64,000 nt of DNA from Aureivirga sp. CE67 (GCF_015767245.1 NZ_JADOTV010000019.1:22650-86649); one strand, 5' to 3'; shown: positions 1-8,655, counted from the stretch's first letter. Numbers and translations: made by a program. The notes: a model not told the origin generated them from the sequence alone.

Positions 1-1
1 T

Positions 2-418
2 TTTAGTTATTATGCAAATCATGATAATAAATATTTTTTCGATTCTATCATGTTAAAAAGATTTTCAGAGTTTTTTGATAACCAACCTTTTGATTTCTTT
101 AAAGATTTAAGTGCTCTAAAAACTAAACATTTAGAAATTGATATACCTTTTAAAAATACAAGTTTAAAATCACGTCGTGGGCAAATTATTTTCAACAATA
201 ATCTTGTTCTTGGTCAATTTTACATCTATTTTGAGAAAAAAATAAAGGAAAACACCTATGCGTTTAAATTAGAAAATGATGAAATTGTTGAGATAAAGCT
301 TAAAAAATTAAAAAAACATCTAAAGAAATTAGGTTTAAAAAACATCGCTGTGAATTTTGAACAATTACATGAGTCTGCCACACCAAGAATTAGAGTTGAG
401 TTTTTATTGGAAAAATAG
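2..418 (+). CDS. C-terminal part of a hypothetical protein, cut by the window edge
   Basis: The reading frame is open to the left edge of the window, so the ATG at 50 need not be the real start and the gene probably begins outside. The visible product is about 138 residues. It is Lys- and Phe-rich, has no signal peptide in view, and holds a basic stretch (IKLKKLKKHLKKLGLKN) near residue 100 followed by a beta-like C-terminus (RIRVEFLLEK). I do not recognise the family. It lies just before the first interspersed repeat of the window. Frame integrity is clear; function is unknown. Confidence 0.6.
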   Translation, partial: FSYYANHDNKYFFDSIMLKRFSEFFDNQPFDFFKDLSALKTKHLEIDIPFKNTSLKSRRGQIIFNNNLVLGQFYIYFEKKIKENTYAFKLENDEIVEIKLKKLKKHLKKLGLKNIAVNFEQLHESATPRIRVEFLLEK

Positions 419-424
419 TTATAC

Positions 425-720
425 AATAGACATTATCACGTTTAAAATCTTATTAGAAAGTTTTAATTATTTAAAAACACACCCCTAGCCCCTCTCAAGA
501 GCAAGGTCGTCATGTTCTAGTTTGATTTATCGACTTTTGATGATCGCTGGCGCGAGTTTGTAACTCGTGACCACACAAATGCTAGAAACAATGGGCACAC
601 TTTACAAAAGTGCGCCAGGTTTTCAATTAAAAAATTAGGAAAACCTGACAGCCCTGCTCTCAAGAGGAGAACTTGATAATCTGTATAATTTAAATAAAGT
701 CAAACATGATAAAGTTTAAT
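425..720. repeat. Interspersed palindromic element, copy 1 (interrupted)
   Basis: The left end reads CATTATCACGTTTAAAATCT and the right end AACATGATAAAGTTTAAT, an imperfect terminal inverted repeat. Inside is a CACCCCTAGCCCCTCTCAAGAG palindrome half, as in the copies near 40.9 and 56.7 kb. The central palindrome is split by a nested element. No coding frame of note. It behaves as a small non-autonomous element. Confidence 0.75.
502..656. mobile_element. Nested REP-pair (REPIN-like) element, copy 1
   Basis: The 155-bp insert is flanked by the direct repeat CTCTCAAGAG on both sides. Its right terminus (ACCTGACAGCCCTG) is the inverse of the CAGGGCTGTCAAGTT left terminus seen in the intact copy near 56.8 kb; here the left end has decayed (CAAGGTCGTCATGTT). 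Inside are two REP-like hairpins in opposite orientation: GGCGCGAGTTTGTAACTCGTG at about 549-569 and the inverse-type GCACACTTTACAAAAGTGCG at about 596-614. No transposase is encoded. Confidence 0.75.
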
Positions 721-818
721 ATAGAAAATTACTTTTCTAACAAAACTTTACGAAAAACAATAAGCTTCCTCTATGTCATTAAACTAGCATTTACACAAAA
801 CTTGATAATTAAAACAAA

Positions 819-995
819 ATGTCAAAAAGCATTCATACAACACATAAAGATTTAAAAGGATTAACAAGAGAAGAGATTAATGATCAATTTGGTGATCCTC
901 ATTCTGATTTAGCTCAGTTAGCTAAAAAATCAGCTTTAAAAAAATCTGTTAAGCAGAAAAGAAAACAAGATATTATATTTGAATCATGGGTCTGA
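819..995 (+). CDS. Small basic protein of 58 residues, possibly a frameshifted remnant
   Basis: ATG to TGA gives 58 residues starting MSKSIHTTHKDLKGLTREE, with a Lys-rich C-terminal half. No family is recognised. After the stop, another frame continues as SDKIGISMLGDLPPTLC and ends near 1066, so the product may once have been longer and been cut by a frameshift. It is the first open frame after the repeat and lies 80 bp before the beta-propeller gene. The coding potential is plausible (Lys/Asp/Leu pattern) but unproven. Confidence 0.45.
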   Translation: MSKSIHTTHKDLKGLTREEINDQFGDPHSDLAQLAKKSALKKSVKQKRKQDIIFESWV

Positions 996-1074
996 TAAAA
1001 TTGGGATTTCAATGCTTGGAGACTTACCTCCTACTCTATGTATTCAAAAGAATGTGAATTATTAAAAACTAAAA

Positions 1075-2343
1075 ATGAAAATAAGCTTATTTAACAAAAA
1101 GAAAAAAATAATGGACATAAAAGAAGAATGGAATAAACTAGGTAGTGAGTACGCTAGTGGAATTAATGAAATGGTTGAATTTGCAGAAAAAAATGGATGG
1201 GAAAATTGGACTGGAAAAGAGCCTGAAGATAAAAGAGAGCATTTAACAGATGAAGTCATTAAATTATTAAAAGAGGCTAACAAAAAGGGTTCTATAGAAA
1301 AATTCAGAGAAGATTTTCCTCCAGCGCATTCTCCTTTGATTAAATACTTTGAAGCAAAAGGTCAAAGTATTGAACAACTTCATTTCATAGAAGATGAGAA
1401 AATCATTTTTCTGACAGGTACTGCTTACCAAAAAAGACAAGCTTACCTACTTAATAACAAAGAATTAATTGAACTCGATTCGTCTATTGATGCAATTGGA
1501 AAATCTAAAAGAAATAATGTTTTTGCGATAGCATCAAACAATAAGATAGTTACGACTAATGGTTGGCAAGGAAATATTATTGAAACTTTTGAATTATCAG
1601 AAACAAAAGGATTAGGAATAAACAATCTAATCCCCTTCAATAATGGACTTAAAATTCTTTTAACTACATCTGAAGGAATTTACATTTTATCATCCAAAGA
1701 AGAAAAAATGATTCATCCAATTCCTGACACAGAGGATAGCAAATGGACTTCTTATATAGATATGGAGAATGCTACAATTTCTAATGATAATAAATTCATT
1801 GTTGTTGGAGATCAGTGTGCAGACCACAGAATATTAAATGAAAATGGTGATCAAATTGGTGAAATTGGCCCACAATCTTCTTATCCACATTTTTGTCTTT
1901 TCTCATCAGATGATAAGCAACTAATTACTAACTCTTGTCATTTTTATAATGGAATGACCATTGGAGTTTCTACAGAAAACATAGATGGATTAAAGGTTGA
2001 GGCCTATGAGGAAAGTGATAATTATACAATTATTGACGAGGACATGCGTGTCTACGTTGGACTGACTACAAAAGACTTGTATATTTTAGGTGATGCTTAT
2101 GGATACATCAAAGCTTTTAATCAGCAGGGAGAATGTATTTGGAGGCATTTTCTGGGTTCAACAATTAGTGGAATAACAATTTCTGACGATGAAAAAACTC
2201 TATGGGTTGGTTCTTGTACAGGTATGGTTCATAAACTTAAATTGGGTAAGGGACTCAGAGATAACCATACAATTGGTAATGGAAATCATTATGAAGATTT
2301 CAGATTAATTTTATGGAAAGATGAACCAAAATTGATTTGGTAA
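1075..2343 (+). CDS. Cytoplasmic beta-propeller (WD40/PQQ-like) protein
   Basis: The 422 residues have no signal peptide. Residues 1-110 are charged and helical. From about 110 onward come repeated four-strand blades with motifs such as NNKIVTTNGWQGNIIETF, ISNDNKFIVVGDQ and ISDDEKTLWVGSCTGMVHKL, typical of WD40-like propellers that act as binding scaffolds. An alternative start is the second Met (MDIKEEW) 12 codons in. It is followed by a strong hairpin. In Bacteroidota, propellers of this type occur among immunity-like genes, which fits the neighbourhood, but the partner is unknown. The propeller call is a pattern judgement, not a named family. Confidence 0.65.
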   Translation: MKISLFNKKKKIMDIKEEWNKLGSEYASGINEMVEFAEKNGWENWTGKEPEDKREHLTDEVIKLLKEANKKGSIEKFREDFPPAHSPLIKYFEAKGQSIEQLHFIEDEKIIFLTGTAYQKRQAYLLNNKELIELDSSIDAIGKSKRNNVFAIASNNKIVTTNGWQGNIIETFELSETKGLGINNLIPFNNGLKILLTTSEGIYILSSKEEKMIHPIPDTEDSKWTSYIDMENATISNDNKFIVVGDQCADHRILNENGDQIGEIGPQSSYPHFCLFSSDDKQLITNSCHFYNGMTIGVSTENIDGLKVEAYEESDNYTIIDEDMRVYVGLTTKDLYILGDAYGYIKAFNQQGECIWRHFLGSTISGITISDDEKTLWVGSCTGMVHKLKLGKGLRDNHTIGNGNHYEDFRLILWKDEPKLIW

Positions 2344-2359
2344 ATAAACTAAAATTAAG

Positions 2360-2408
2360 TGGTGTAATTTTTACTATTTACTCTTTACAGAATGTAAAAA
2401 TTACACCA
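2360..2408 (+). terminator. 15-bp perfect inverted repeat after the propeller gene
   Basis: TGGTGTAATTTTTAC and its exact complement flank a 19-nt loop, 17 bp after the stop codon. There is no trailing T-run, so it could be a transcript-end stabiliser rather than a classical terminator. Confidence 0.55.
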
Positions 2409-2433
2409 ATCTTTAATATTAATTAGAAAAAAC

Positions 2434-2886
2434 ATGGGAATGAGAACCACATTATATGGATATATAGAAGAAATGGATTTTTGGAATGAAAATGTTCGAA
2501 AATTGGTCAAAACTCATAATAACAATATCATTAGCTCTTTAAAACCTAATGATAATTGGCCTCCAGTTTCAAAAGAAATGTTCTCTATAACCAATAATAT
2601 AGATGAATTAAGTCCGAATTTAGAATATTCAGGAAGAATCATTCATTTTGGTGTAAACTTAAAATCTGTAGAAAATGAAATTGACGAATGGATTGAAAAA
2701 TTTGAAAGTTTATTATCTCAATTAATATGGAAAGAATCTAAGGTGCATTTTCAAACTGAATATTGTGAATTAAAAACTTTGAGACAGAGTCTTGATTTAC
2801 AAAAATATAATGTAAATAATGAAGAAAAACTTCCTGAGTTAATAAAGAAAAAAGATTGGAAATTTAATTCGACATGGAATAAATAA
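2434..2886 (+). CDS. Hypothetical 150-residue protein of the immunity-like array
   Basis: Cytoplasmic, no signal or membrane segment. It starts MGMRTTLYGYIEEMDFW and contains a Trp-rich C-terminal half (WIEKFESLLSQLIWKES, DWKFNSTWNK). The compact acidic make-up resembles small immunity proteins, but I do not recognise a named family. It is 12 bp upstream of the next gene on the same strand, so the two are probably co-transcribed. Confidence 0.6.
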   Translation: MGMRTTLYGYIEEMDFWNENVRKLVKTHNNNIISSLKPNDNWPPVSKEMFSITNNIDELSPNLEYSGRIIHFGVNLKSVENEIDEWIEKFESLLSQLIWKESKVHFQTEYCELKTLRQSLDLQKYNVNNEEKLPELIKKKDWKFNSTWNK

Positions 2887-2898
2887 AAAATAGATTCT

Positions 2899-3456
2899 AT
2901 GAAAAAGCCACTACCTAAAATTAAATTTTGCACTTATAATAATTCTATAGCTGAAGAGGGTTTGGAAAATCCAAAAAAGAAAGTTCTCACAACCGAAGAA
3001 ATGAATTTAAAAAGACAAAATGAATTAGAATTAAAGCTTGGTATAAAGAAATATCCTTATGTTATAGAAACTGAAAAAGCAATTAATCAAGGTTTGTATT
3101 TAAATACCAATATTGAATGGTTTTTATTTAGACACAAGGATAATTCATTTGATATTTTAGGTTCATCAAATGCTTCAAGTGGTAAAATCAATGATATTAT
3201 TACATCTGATTATGTACTTGAGCTTTTAAATTCAAATGAAAAAATATTTGATTTTGAATATTCGCCAAAAGAAAAAGATGCATTATACATTTCTGAATCT
3301 TATGAGTACAGTTATGTAATGGGACATGAAAGACCTTCAATCTATAAGTATATGAGTTTTAAATTTGAAAATAATCAATGGGGTAAAAATAGAATTTCTC
3401 AATTTGAACGATTTGATAATATTGCTAAAGGAAAGATTCAATTGACTGATTTATAA
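2899..3456 (+). CDS. Hypothetical 185-residue cytoplasmic protein
   Basis: The sequence opens MKKPLPKIKFCTYNNSIAEEG and has a long charged helix at about residues 30-50 (EEMNLKRQNELELKLGIK). A mixed alpha/beta body with aromatic residues follows (EYSYVMGHERPSIYKYMSF). There is no signal peptide and no family I can name. It lies between two other small genes with 12-bp spacers, in line with a compact array. Role unknown. Confidence 0.6.
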   Translation: MKKPLPKIKFCTYNNSIAEEGLENPKKKVLTTEEMNLKRQNELELKLGIKKYPYVIETEKAINQGLYLNTNIEWFLFRHKDNSFDILGSSNASSGKINDIITSDYVLELLNSNEKIFDFEYSPKEKDALYISESYEYSYVMGHERPSIYKYMSFKFENNQWGKNRISQFERFDNIAKGKIQLTDL

Positions 3457-3468
3457 AACAAAAAAACT

Positions 3469-4065
3469 ATGAATTTAAAAGATTGGATTTATGAATATGA
3501 TTCTCCAGATAAACGTCAGGAATTAGAACATATCTTTAAAAATTCTAGTCCTTTGACAGATTCTGAAATTAATCAGTTGCTGACAGAAAATTATGTGAAA
3601 TATGAAGGTGCTGGTTACCTCCTACTTCATACAGATTCAGAAAGATTAAAACATCGAATTCCTGAATTACTTACTTGGATTCAAGATATGAATTGGCCTG
3701 CTGCATCTAAAATTCATGAATTATTGGTGTTATTTGGTGAAGATATAATTGATCCGATAAAAGAAGTTTTCAAAAAAGATCCATTTGATTCTATTTGGCA
3801 TTATAATATAATTTATGTGTTGTTTGAAATTGATAGTTTTAGGTTAAATGAATTAAAAAATGATTTGATTCATTTGGTTAAAAAAGCAGATGAAGATGGA
3901 GCTGCTTTAGCTGCTTTAGAACTACTTCATAACAAAAAGATTTTGACTCAAAAGGAAATTGACCAACTTATTGATTATTTGATAAAATACTTTGAAAACA
4001 AGCAATCTTGTACAGAAGATTTAAATGAATTAATAACCAAAATAGACAACAAAGAACTATATTAA
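3469..4065 (+). CDS. DUF5071-like HEAT-type protein
   Basis: The 198 residues are predicted mostly helical. The core LPELLTWIQDMNWPAASKIHELLVLFGEDIIDPIKEVF (about residues 62-100) matches the pattern of DUF5071, whose members are HEAT-like proteins often coded beside SUKH and other immunity genes. The typical tandem (W-P-A-A near a helix pair, then I-IYVLFEID) is present. No signal peptide. The start is preceded by AAAAAACTATGA, a context repeated at several genes here. I infer a binding role, possibly immunity to a toxin; no partner is visible. Confidence 0.65.
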   Translation: MNLKDWIYEYDSPDKRQELEHIFKNSSPLTDSEINQLLTENYVKYEGAGYLLLHTDSERLKHRIPELLTWIQDMNWPAASKIHELLVLFGEDIIDPIKEVFKKDPFDSIWHYNIIYVLFEIDSFRLNELKNDLIHLVKKADEDGAALAALELLHNKKILTQKEIDQLIDYLIKYFENKQSCTEDLNELITKIDNKELY

Positions 4066-4077
4066 AAATTGAGCTAT

Positions 4078-5049
4078 ATGAAAAAAATTACACTATTACT
4101 TCTCACAATTATTTTAATTAGCTGTAAAAACAAAAGTATTGACGGAATTATCATTGGAGAGACTTTATTAGCACATCAATCTTTAACTGAGAATCGTAAA
4201 ATGGAAAATCTGATTAATGAAGCTCTAAAAAAAGACAAAATTGCAATTATTGAAATAAAAGATTTTCCGAATGGCGGAGCTGCTAGCACTTATGATTTAG
4301 GATATGTTTTGACTCAAATCATTTACCGAATTGGAGAAAATGATTTTGCTGAGATTTTAATTGAGATTCCTGAAACAGAACGTATTGGTTTTGATGGATT
4401 AATAGACGTAGGACTTGAGTATGGAGACAATGATTATGATGGAAAAATGGATAACAAAAGAATGGCATCTGAATTTCCTAAACTTTCCAAAATTCTGAAT
4501 AAACAAAAAACAGAAGAAGTTTTATATAAAAATTCATATTGGAAAAAATTAAAGTGTGGTCTTTATAAAAATAAAAGTGGAGAAATTGGATTTCAAACAG
4601 AGGAAGTCTTTGAAAACGGAACTTTTAAAAATAATTTTTTAACATCCATTTATTTTGATTCTGATTCTTTAGTTATTATTAAAGATTTATCAAATGTAGT
4701 TGACACAATAACTTTTAGAAATATTGGAGGTAATTATCATAAAGATAAAAACTATATATATGAACATAGTGAAAGAAGTGACGGAGGCTATATAAAAATA
4801 TTAGATGTTGATTTTGAGACTTTTGAAACTATTGGAGATTGTTATGCAAAAGATAAAAATAATATTTATTTAATTAGATATGGTAAAATAGAAAATGTTG
4901 ATTATAAAACTTTTAAAACAGTAGAAGGAATTGGGTGTTTTGCTAAAGATAAAAATGGATATTATTTTTGGGATGAAAAAATTAAAGAAGAGCACTATTC
5001 TGATATTAATGAAATTATAATAGAATTAAATAAAAAAGCTTCTAAGTAA
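4078..5049 (+). CDS. DKNYY-domain lipoprotein
   Basis: I take ATG 4078 as start rather than the in-frame TTG nine bases earlier, because it begins a lipoprotein signal (MKKITLLLLTIILISCKN; lipid Cys at about residue 16). The C-terminal half carries DKNYY-type repeats (HKDKNYIYEH, AKDKNNIYLI, AKDKNGYYFW), each about 40 residues. DKNYY is known from bacterial surface or periplasmic proteins and occurs near polymorphic-toxin immunity genes. The N-terminal part (residues 20-150) is unassigned. The product is expected on the inner or outer membrane, facing the periplasm. Confidence 0.7.
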   Translation: MKKITLLLLTIILISCKNKSIDGIIIGETLLAHQSLTENRKMENLINEALKKDKIAIIEIKDFPNGGAASTYDLGYVLTQIIYRIGENDFAEILIEIPETERIGFDGLIDVGLEYGDNDYDGKMDNKRMASEFPKLSKILNKQKTEEVLYKNSYWKKLKCGLYKNKSGEIGFQTEEVFENGTFKNNFLTSIYFDSDSLVIIKDLSNVVDTITFRNIGGNYHKDKNYIYEHSERSDGGYIKILDVDFETFETIGDCYAKDKNNIYLIRYGKIENVDYKTFKTVEGIGCFAKDKNGYYFWDEKIKEEHYSDINEIIIELNKKASK

Positions 5050-5097
5050 ATATAAGCTTCCAATATACAACAGAACAAATTGCATTACACATAAATT

Positions 5098-5934
5098 ATG
5101 AATCCTATAAAATTCGAAATATTTAAAACCAAAGACTTATTCGAGTATCATTTCTACCCGAAAAATGAAGAATTGATTATTGAACAAACTGAATATTTTT
5201 CAAATAATAAGAAGCTTTGGAAAGATTGGTGTAAGCAAGAAGGACTTCCTGTATCTTACGATAAGTATAATATTTCAAATCTTGCAACTGGAGAAAATGT
5301 GCTTCTATACATGATTTTGATTTGGGAATTAAGTAAGAAAATGCAATTACATGGAGTTGGAATTTGGGAAACAGAAACAATCGAAAAGATATTAAAGCAA
5401 ACACCAACACTTATCAATTGGGAATTTAAATTAAATCATGAATTAATAGTTAAAGGGAATTATCAAAGAAAAATTATTGGATTTGAAAAAGCGGAAAACC
5501 CTATACTCTCACAATACAACAAACCTATAAATAAAACACCTACAGACAAAACAGGACTTTTTAAACTAAATACTTTTAAAGAATTGGTGGATTTTTTAAA
5601 GCCTGGATTTTTTGAAGCTAATAATCTTTCAAACTTTTTTATTTCAGAAAAACCTAATTCTATTATTAATTATTTACAAAGTTCTGATAAACCAAATCTA
5701 GAGAGCTTACTTTCTAAAAATGATATTTTTATTGGTCTTTTAATCGGACAAGATTTGGGATACTATGATTATTTGTTGATTAAATCAAAATCAGATATCA
5801 CTGAAAAACTTGAGCGAATTAGTGATCAAATAAATGGATTTGCAAGAGACTATATTGAAAGTATTCAGACTATAAATAACTCTATCGAAATGATGGAATT
5901 AATAGAAGAAAAACTAAAACAGCACTTTAATTGA
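5098..5934 (+). CDS. Hypothetical 278-residue cytoplasmic protein
   Basis: No signal or membrane segment. Two parts are visible: residues 1-130 contain WKDWCKQEGLPVSYDKY and an amphipathic helix (ENVLLYMILIWELSKKM). Residues 145-278 contain a FKELVDFLKPGFFEANNLSNF block, a short I-F-I-G-L-L-I-G-Q-D-L-G-Y-Y turn and a terminal helix. I do not recognise the family. It sits in the same-direction array of small genes. Confidence 0.55.
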   Translation: MNPIKFEIFKTKDLFEYHFYPKNEELIIEQTEYFSNNKKLWKDWCKQEGLPVSYDKYNISNLATGENVLLYMILIWELSKKMQLHGVGIWETETIEKILKQTPTLINWEFKLNHELIVKGNYQRKIIGFEKAENPILSQYNKPINKTPTDKTGLFKLNTFKELVDFLKPGFFEANNLSNFFISEKPNSIINYLQSSDKPNLESLLSKNDIFIGLLIGQDLGYYDYLLIKSKSDITEKLERISDQINGFARDYIESIQTINNSIEMMELIEEKLKQHFN

Positions 5935-5977
5935 ATTTTGGACGTTTTGCACAATTCAATTAAATAATCAACGAGTA

Positions 5978-6595
5978 ATGACAAAACAGATAACAGAATT
6001 TTTAAAATTCAAGGATACAGAATATTTTTTGGATCATTTTTTATTAGAATTCTATTTTCAAGAATTTCCAGAAAGAAAACCTGAGGGAGAAATTGAAACT
6101 TGTATGTGGAGAGGATATTTCTCGGATTATGAAATCGTAAATGAAGAATTATTTGTAGCAAAACTTCATGTTTCAAGAAAAGGAAAGTACAAATCTGTGC
6201 TAAACGAAGTATTTCCTAAATCAAAAAAAATGATTTGGTTCTCAGGTTTAATATTAATAGACCAGCATAAAACAATGAAACCAAACACTAATAATAACTT
6301 TGAGGAGAACTATTTAATTATTGAAATAAAAAATGGAAATGTTTCTGAAATTAGAAAATATAACAGGGAAAGATTAATTCAATTTAAATCAGAGCAAAGT
6401 GAATATTTTAAATTAACCGAAGAATACGAAATACTTAAAGAAAAATATAAAATAAAACTAAAACAGAATTACGAATATAATAAGGATAAAGTACCCAAAA
6501 AAGAATTAAAACGTTATAAATTTGAACAAACAAAATTCGATGAATATATTGATATGTTTATATTAAATCATTCAAAAGAATTTTTAGCTGACTAA
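5978..6595 (+). CDS. Hypothetical 205-residue charged protein
   Basis: Cytoplasmic, rich in Lys and Glu. Residues 15-110 look alpha/beta (EIETCMWRGYFSDYEIV, KMIWFSGLILID). Residues 130-180 form a long charged helix, probably a coiled coil (EYEILKEKYKIKLKQNYEYN). No named family. It is separated by six bases from the ATP-grasp gene that follows, so the two are likely translated from one message. Confidence 0.55.
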   Translation: MTKQITEFLKFKDTEYFLDHFLLEFYFQEFPERKPEGEIETCMWRGYFSDYEIVNEELFVAKLHVSRKGKYKSVLNEVFPKSKKMIWFSGLILIDQHKTMKPNTNNNFEENYLIIEIKNGNVSEIRKYNRERLIQFKSEQSEYFKLTEEYEILKEKYKIKLKQNYEYNKDKVPKKELKRYKFEQTKFDEYIDMFILNHSKEFLAD

Positions 6596-6601
6596 AAAAC
6601 T

Positions 6602-7327
6602 ATGAAAGTATACATTCAAACAAATGAAAATGGAACATTTTACAACATAAATGATTATACGGCTTATGTTGGTTTTGATGCCTTGGGCTATGAAATTGAA
6701 AAATATGTAGATGCCGATTCTGTAAAAGACTTAGACAGAGAATCTATTTTTGTTGGTGGAATTGGAAGTATAAGAAAACGACTTAAAAATCTTGGTTTGG
6801 AAATTCCTGAAGAATTTGAATATCCAGAAGAATTGAGTCAATTTCTTGGGCGAAAAATATGGAAATCGACTTTGGAAGAGGTTATGAACGAAAATAAATT
6901 CCCTGTTTTTGTAAAGCCATTACAAACAAAACTTTTTACAGGTAAAGTTTTTTCTGGTTTTAAAGATTTTATTGGTTTAAAATATGATAATGAAGTTCCT
7001 GTTTGGTGTTCTGAAATAATAAATTTTGAAACAGAATGGCGTTGTTATATTCGCTATGGTGAAATATTGGATGTTAGATACTACAAAGGAAAATGGGATA
7101 ATAAAATTGATTTAAAAATGGTAGCTGATGCAGTTTCAGCCTTTAAAAATCAGCCTAATTCTTTTAGCTTGGATGTAGGAATTGATGCAAGCGGAAATTG
7201 TTATTTGGTAGAAATAAATGATGGTCATAGTTTGGGAACTTATGGAATTGGTCCAATTACTTATGCGAAATTTCTTTCCGCAAGATGGAGTCAATTAACT
7301 GGTACGAAAGATTATTTAAGGTTTTAA
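6602..7327 (+). CDS. ATP-grasp domain protein, R2K clade (DUF4343-like)
   Basis: The 241 residues show an ATP-grasp layout without an obvious pre-ATP-grasp domain: FPVFVKPLQTKLFTGKVF at about residues 100-117 (nucleotide-binding Lys), TEWRCYIRYGEILDVRYY at about 142-160, and a metal-binding end DASGNCYLVEINDGHSLG at about 196-213 (E-x-N motif). This matches the R2K/DUF4343 group, which couples ATP hydrolysis to ligation of amines or peptides. R2K enzymes are reported in toxin-immunity and conflict contexts. Substrate unknown. The start lies in AAAAAACTATGA, as for DUF5071. Confidence 0.75.
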   Translation: MKVYIQTNENGTFYNINDYTAYVGFDALGYEIEKYVDADSVKDLDRESIFVGGIGSIRKRLKNLGLEIPEEFEYPEELSQFLGRKIWKSTLEEVMNENKFPVFVKPLQTKLFTGKVFSGFKDFIGLKYDNEVPVWCSEIINFETEWRCYIRYGEILDVRYYKGKWDNKIDLKMVADAVSAFKNQPNSFSLDVGIDASGNCYLVEINDGHSLGTYGIGPITYAKFLSARWSQLTGTKDYLRF

Positions 7328-7366
7328 AAAATATTAAGAAATAATTTAAAAAGAAATAGAAAAAAT

Positions 7367-7621
7367 ATGGTTTTAACAGCACTAGTTGGATTGATTCAAT
7401 CAATTTTATATTATGTCGTTTTATATTATGTTGGAAAAATACTTACTGATTCAGAAGATGTAAGAAATTTCTTTGGGATTTCATCTTTAAATGAGAAAAA
7501 AGTATACTTCGAATCGACTACTCGTTTGATTGAAAAAATCGGAAAAATATTAATGATTATTGCTATCGTTAGTATTGTTTTCTCTGTATTTTCAACAATA
7601 ACTGTATTGTCAAGAATGTAA
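7367..7621 (+). CDS. Small two-helix membrane protein
   Basis: The 84 residues have two hydrophobic segments: LTALVGLIQSILYYVVLYYV at about 3-22 and ILMIIAIVSIVFSVFSTITV at about 61-80. A soluble loop of about 38 residues (DSEDVRNFFGISSLNEKKV) lies between. No family assigned. Small two-TM proteins like this accompany immunity-like arrays and may protect the inner membrane; that is inference from context only. Confidence 0.5.
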   Translation: MVLTALVGLIQSILYYVVLYYVGKILTDSEDVRNFFGISSLNEKKVYFESTTRLIEKIGKILMIIAIVSIVFSVFSTITVLSRM

Positions 7622-7683
7622 AAAAATAAGTTTATTTTCATCAGCACTCATTCAAATAATATTTAAAAATTATAAATCCTTAC

Positions 7684-7702
7684 CTCCTATTTTATAGGAT
7701 TT
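7684..7702 (+). promoter_or_regulatory. Repeated 19-bp leader motif, copy 1
   Basis: CTCCTATTTTATAGGATTT, with the palindrome CCTATTTTATAGG inside, ends 10 bases before the SUKH gene start. An identical 19-mer sits nine bases before the gene at 8684. Confidence 0.45.
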
Positions 7703-7712
7703 TCACCTAAAT

Positions 7713-8222
7713 ATGAGAGACTTAACTGCGATAAAATTTGTAGAAAAATTAAAAGAACTTTTAAACAAAAATCTTATTACATCGGAAAAAGAATATTTGT
7801 TTGAAATTTTAATTCCGGAAACGAAAAACAATAATCCAATTCTGACTAAAAACTTCCTATCAGATTTATATGAAAATTATAATTTATCAGGACGTGCAAT
7901 AGGTTTTAATTTTCTTGGGAAACTTGAAGAAAATTCAGAATATGTTTTTTTTGTGCTTCAGGATCCTTTTTATATTGGAATTGAAAAGAAAACAAAAGAA
8001 ATAGTAATGTTTGATCCAGAATTTGAAATGGTTCATTTAAGATTAGCAAAAAATATTGAACAGTTTTTTCAAGTAATTCTATTAATTTATGAATACGGAC
8101 TTCCTAGTTGGGTATATGAAAAACAATATTCAAAAGAAGATCGAAATAAATTATTTGAGAACATTACTAAAATTCTAGATTCTAAGTATTTGACTTATTA
8201 CGAACAATCTTATGGAAATTAA
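7713..8222 (+). CDS. SUKH/SMI1-KNR4-like protein
   Basis: The 169 residues follow the SUKH pattern: an N-terminal helix, a central strand pair (SGRAIGFNFLGKLEENSEY), then YVFFVLQDPFYIGIEKKTKEIVMFD with the aromatic-hydrophobic alternation of the fold, and a C-terminal helix (NIEQFFQVILLIYEYG). SUKH proteins are the largest family of immunity proteins for nuclease and deaminase toxins. No toxin is adjacent, so the target is unknown. It shares its leader motif with the gene two places downstream. The family call rests on overall pattern. Confidence 0.6.
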   Translation: MRDLTAIKFVEKLKELLNKNLITSEKEYLFEILIPETKNNNPILTKNFLSDLYENYNLSGRAIGFNFLGKLEENSEYVFFVLQDPFYIGIEKKTKEIVMFDPEFEMVHLRLAKNIEQFFQVILLIYEYGLPSWVYEKQYSKEDRNKLFENITKILDSKYLTYYEQSYGN

Positions 8223-8232
8223 ACTATTATAA

Positions 8233-8619
8233 ATGAAAAAGAAAAAGTATAAAATATATTTAGGAGAACATTTAATTGGGTTTACAAAATTAGAAAAAGC
8301 AGATGCTCCTATGGGAGTAGCTTTTGGTGAAATTGAATTCACTAGTAATAAATATGGCTATGATTTTTTTCGAGATTATTGTGAAGAAAATGAGATTTTA
8401 TATATTGATTTTACAGAGGATTTTTATTTATCCACTTGCGAAACTATTGAGGATTTGAAAATAATTAGTCCTGAAGGGACAGAAATTAAAGGTGTTGGAA
8501 ATCAAATTTCAATCATTAAAAACGAACTAAATGAAATTTCAATTCAAGGAATTCCAAGCTCAATTTATGAAAAGGAATTTCCTCATCACGTAAAAGAGTA
8601 CGAAGAGCAATTTAAATAA
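8233..8619 (+). CDS. Hypothetical 128-residue protein
   Basis: Cytoplasmic beta-rich protein beginning MKKKKYKIYLGEHLIGFTKLE. The block KADAPMGVAFGEIEFTSN at about residues 20-37 looks like a conserved family signature I have seen in uncharacterised proteins, but I cannot name it. Eleven bases after the SUKH gene, so probably in the same operon and possibly part of the same protective function. Confidence 0.55.
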   Translation: MKKKKYKIYLGEHLIGFTKLEKADAPMGVAFGEIEFTSNKYGYDFFRDYCEENEILYIDFTEDFYLSTCETIEDLKIISPEGTEIKGVGNQISIIKNELNEISIQGIPSSIYEKEFPHHVKEYEEQFK

Positions 8620-8655
8620 GAAAACGAATTTTAAAATAATAATTTACAAACCTCA

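Noticed and set aside
425..720. CRISPR array or riboswitch in the repeat region
   Set aside because: Repeats are not regularly spaced and are explained by nested palindromic elements.
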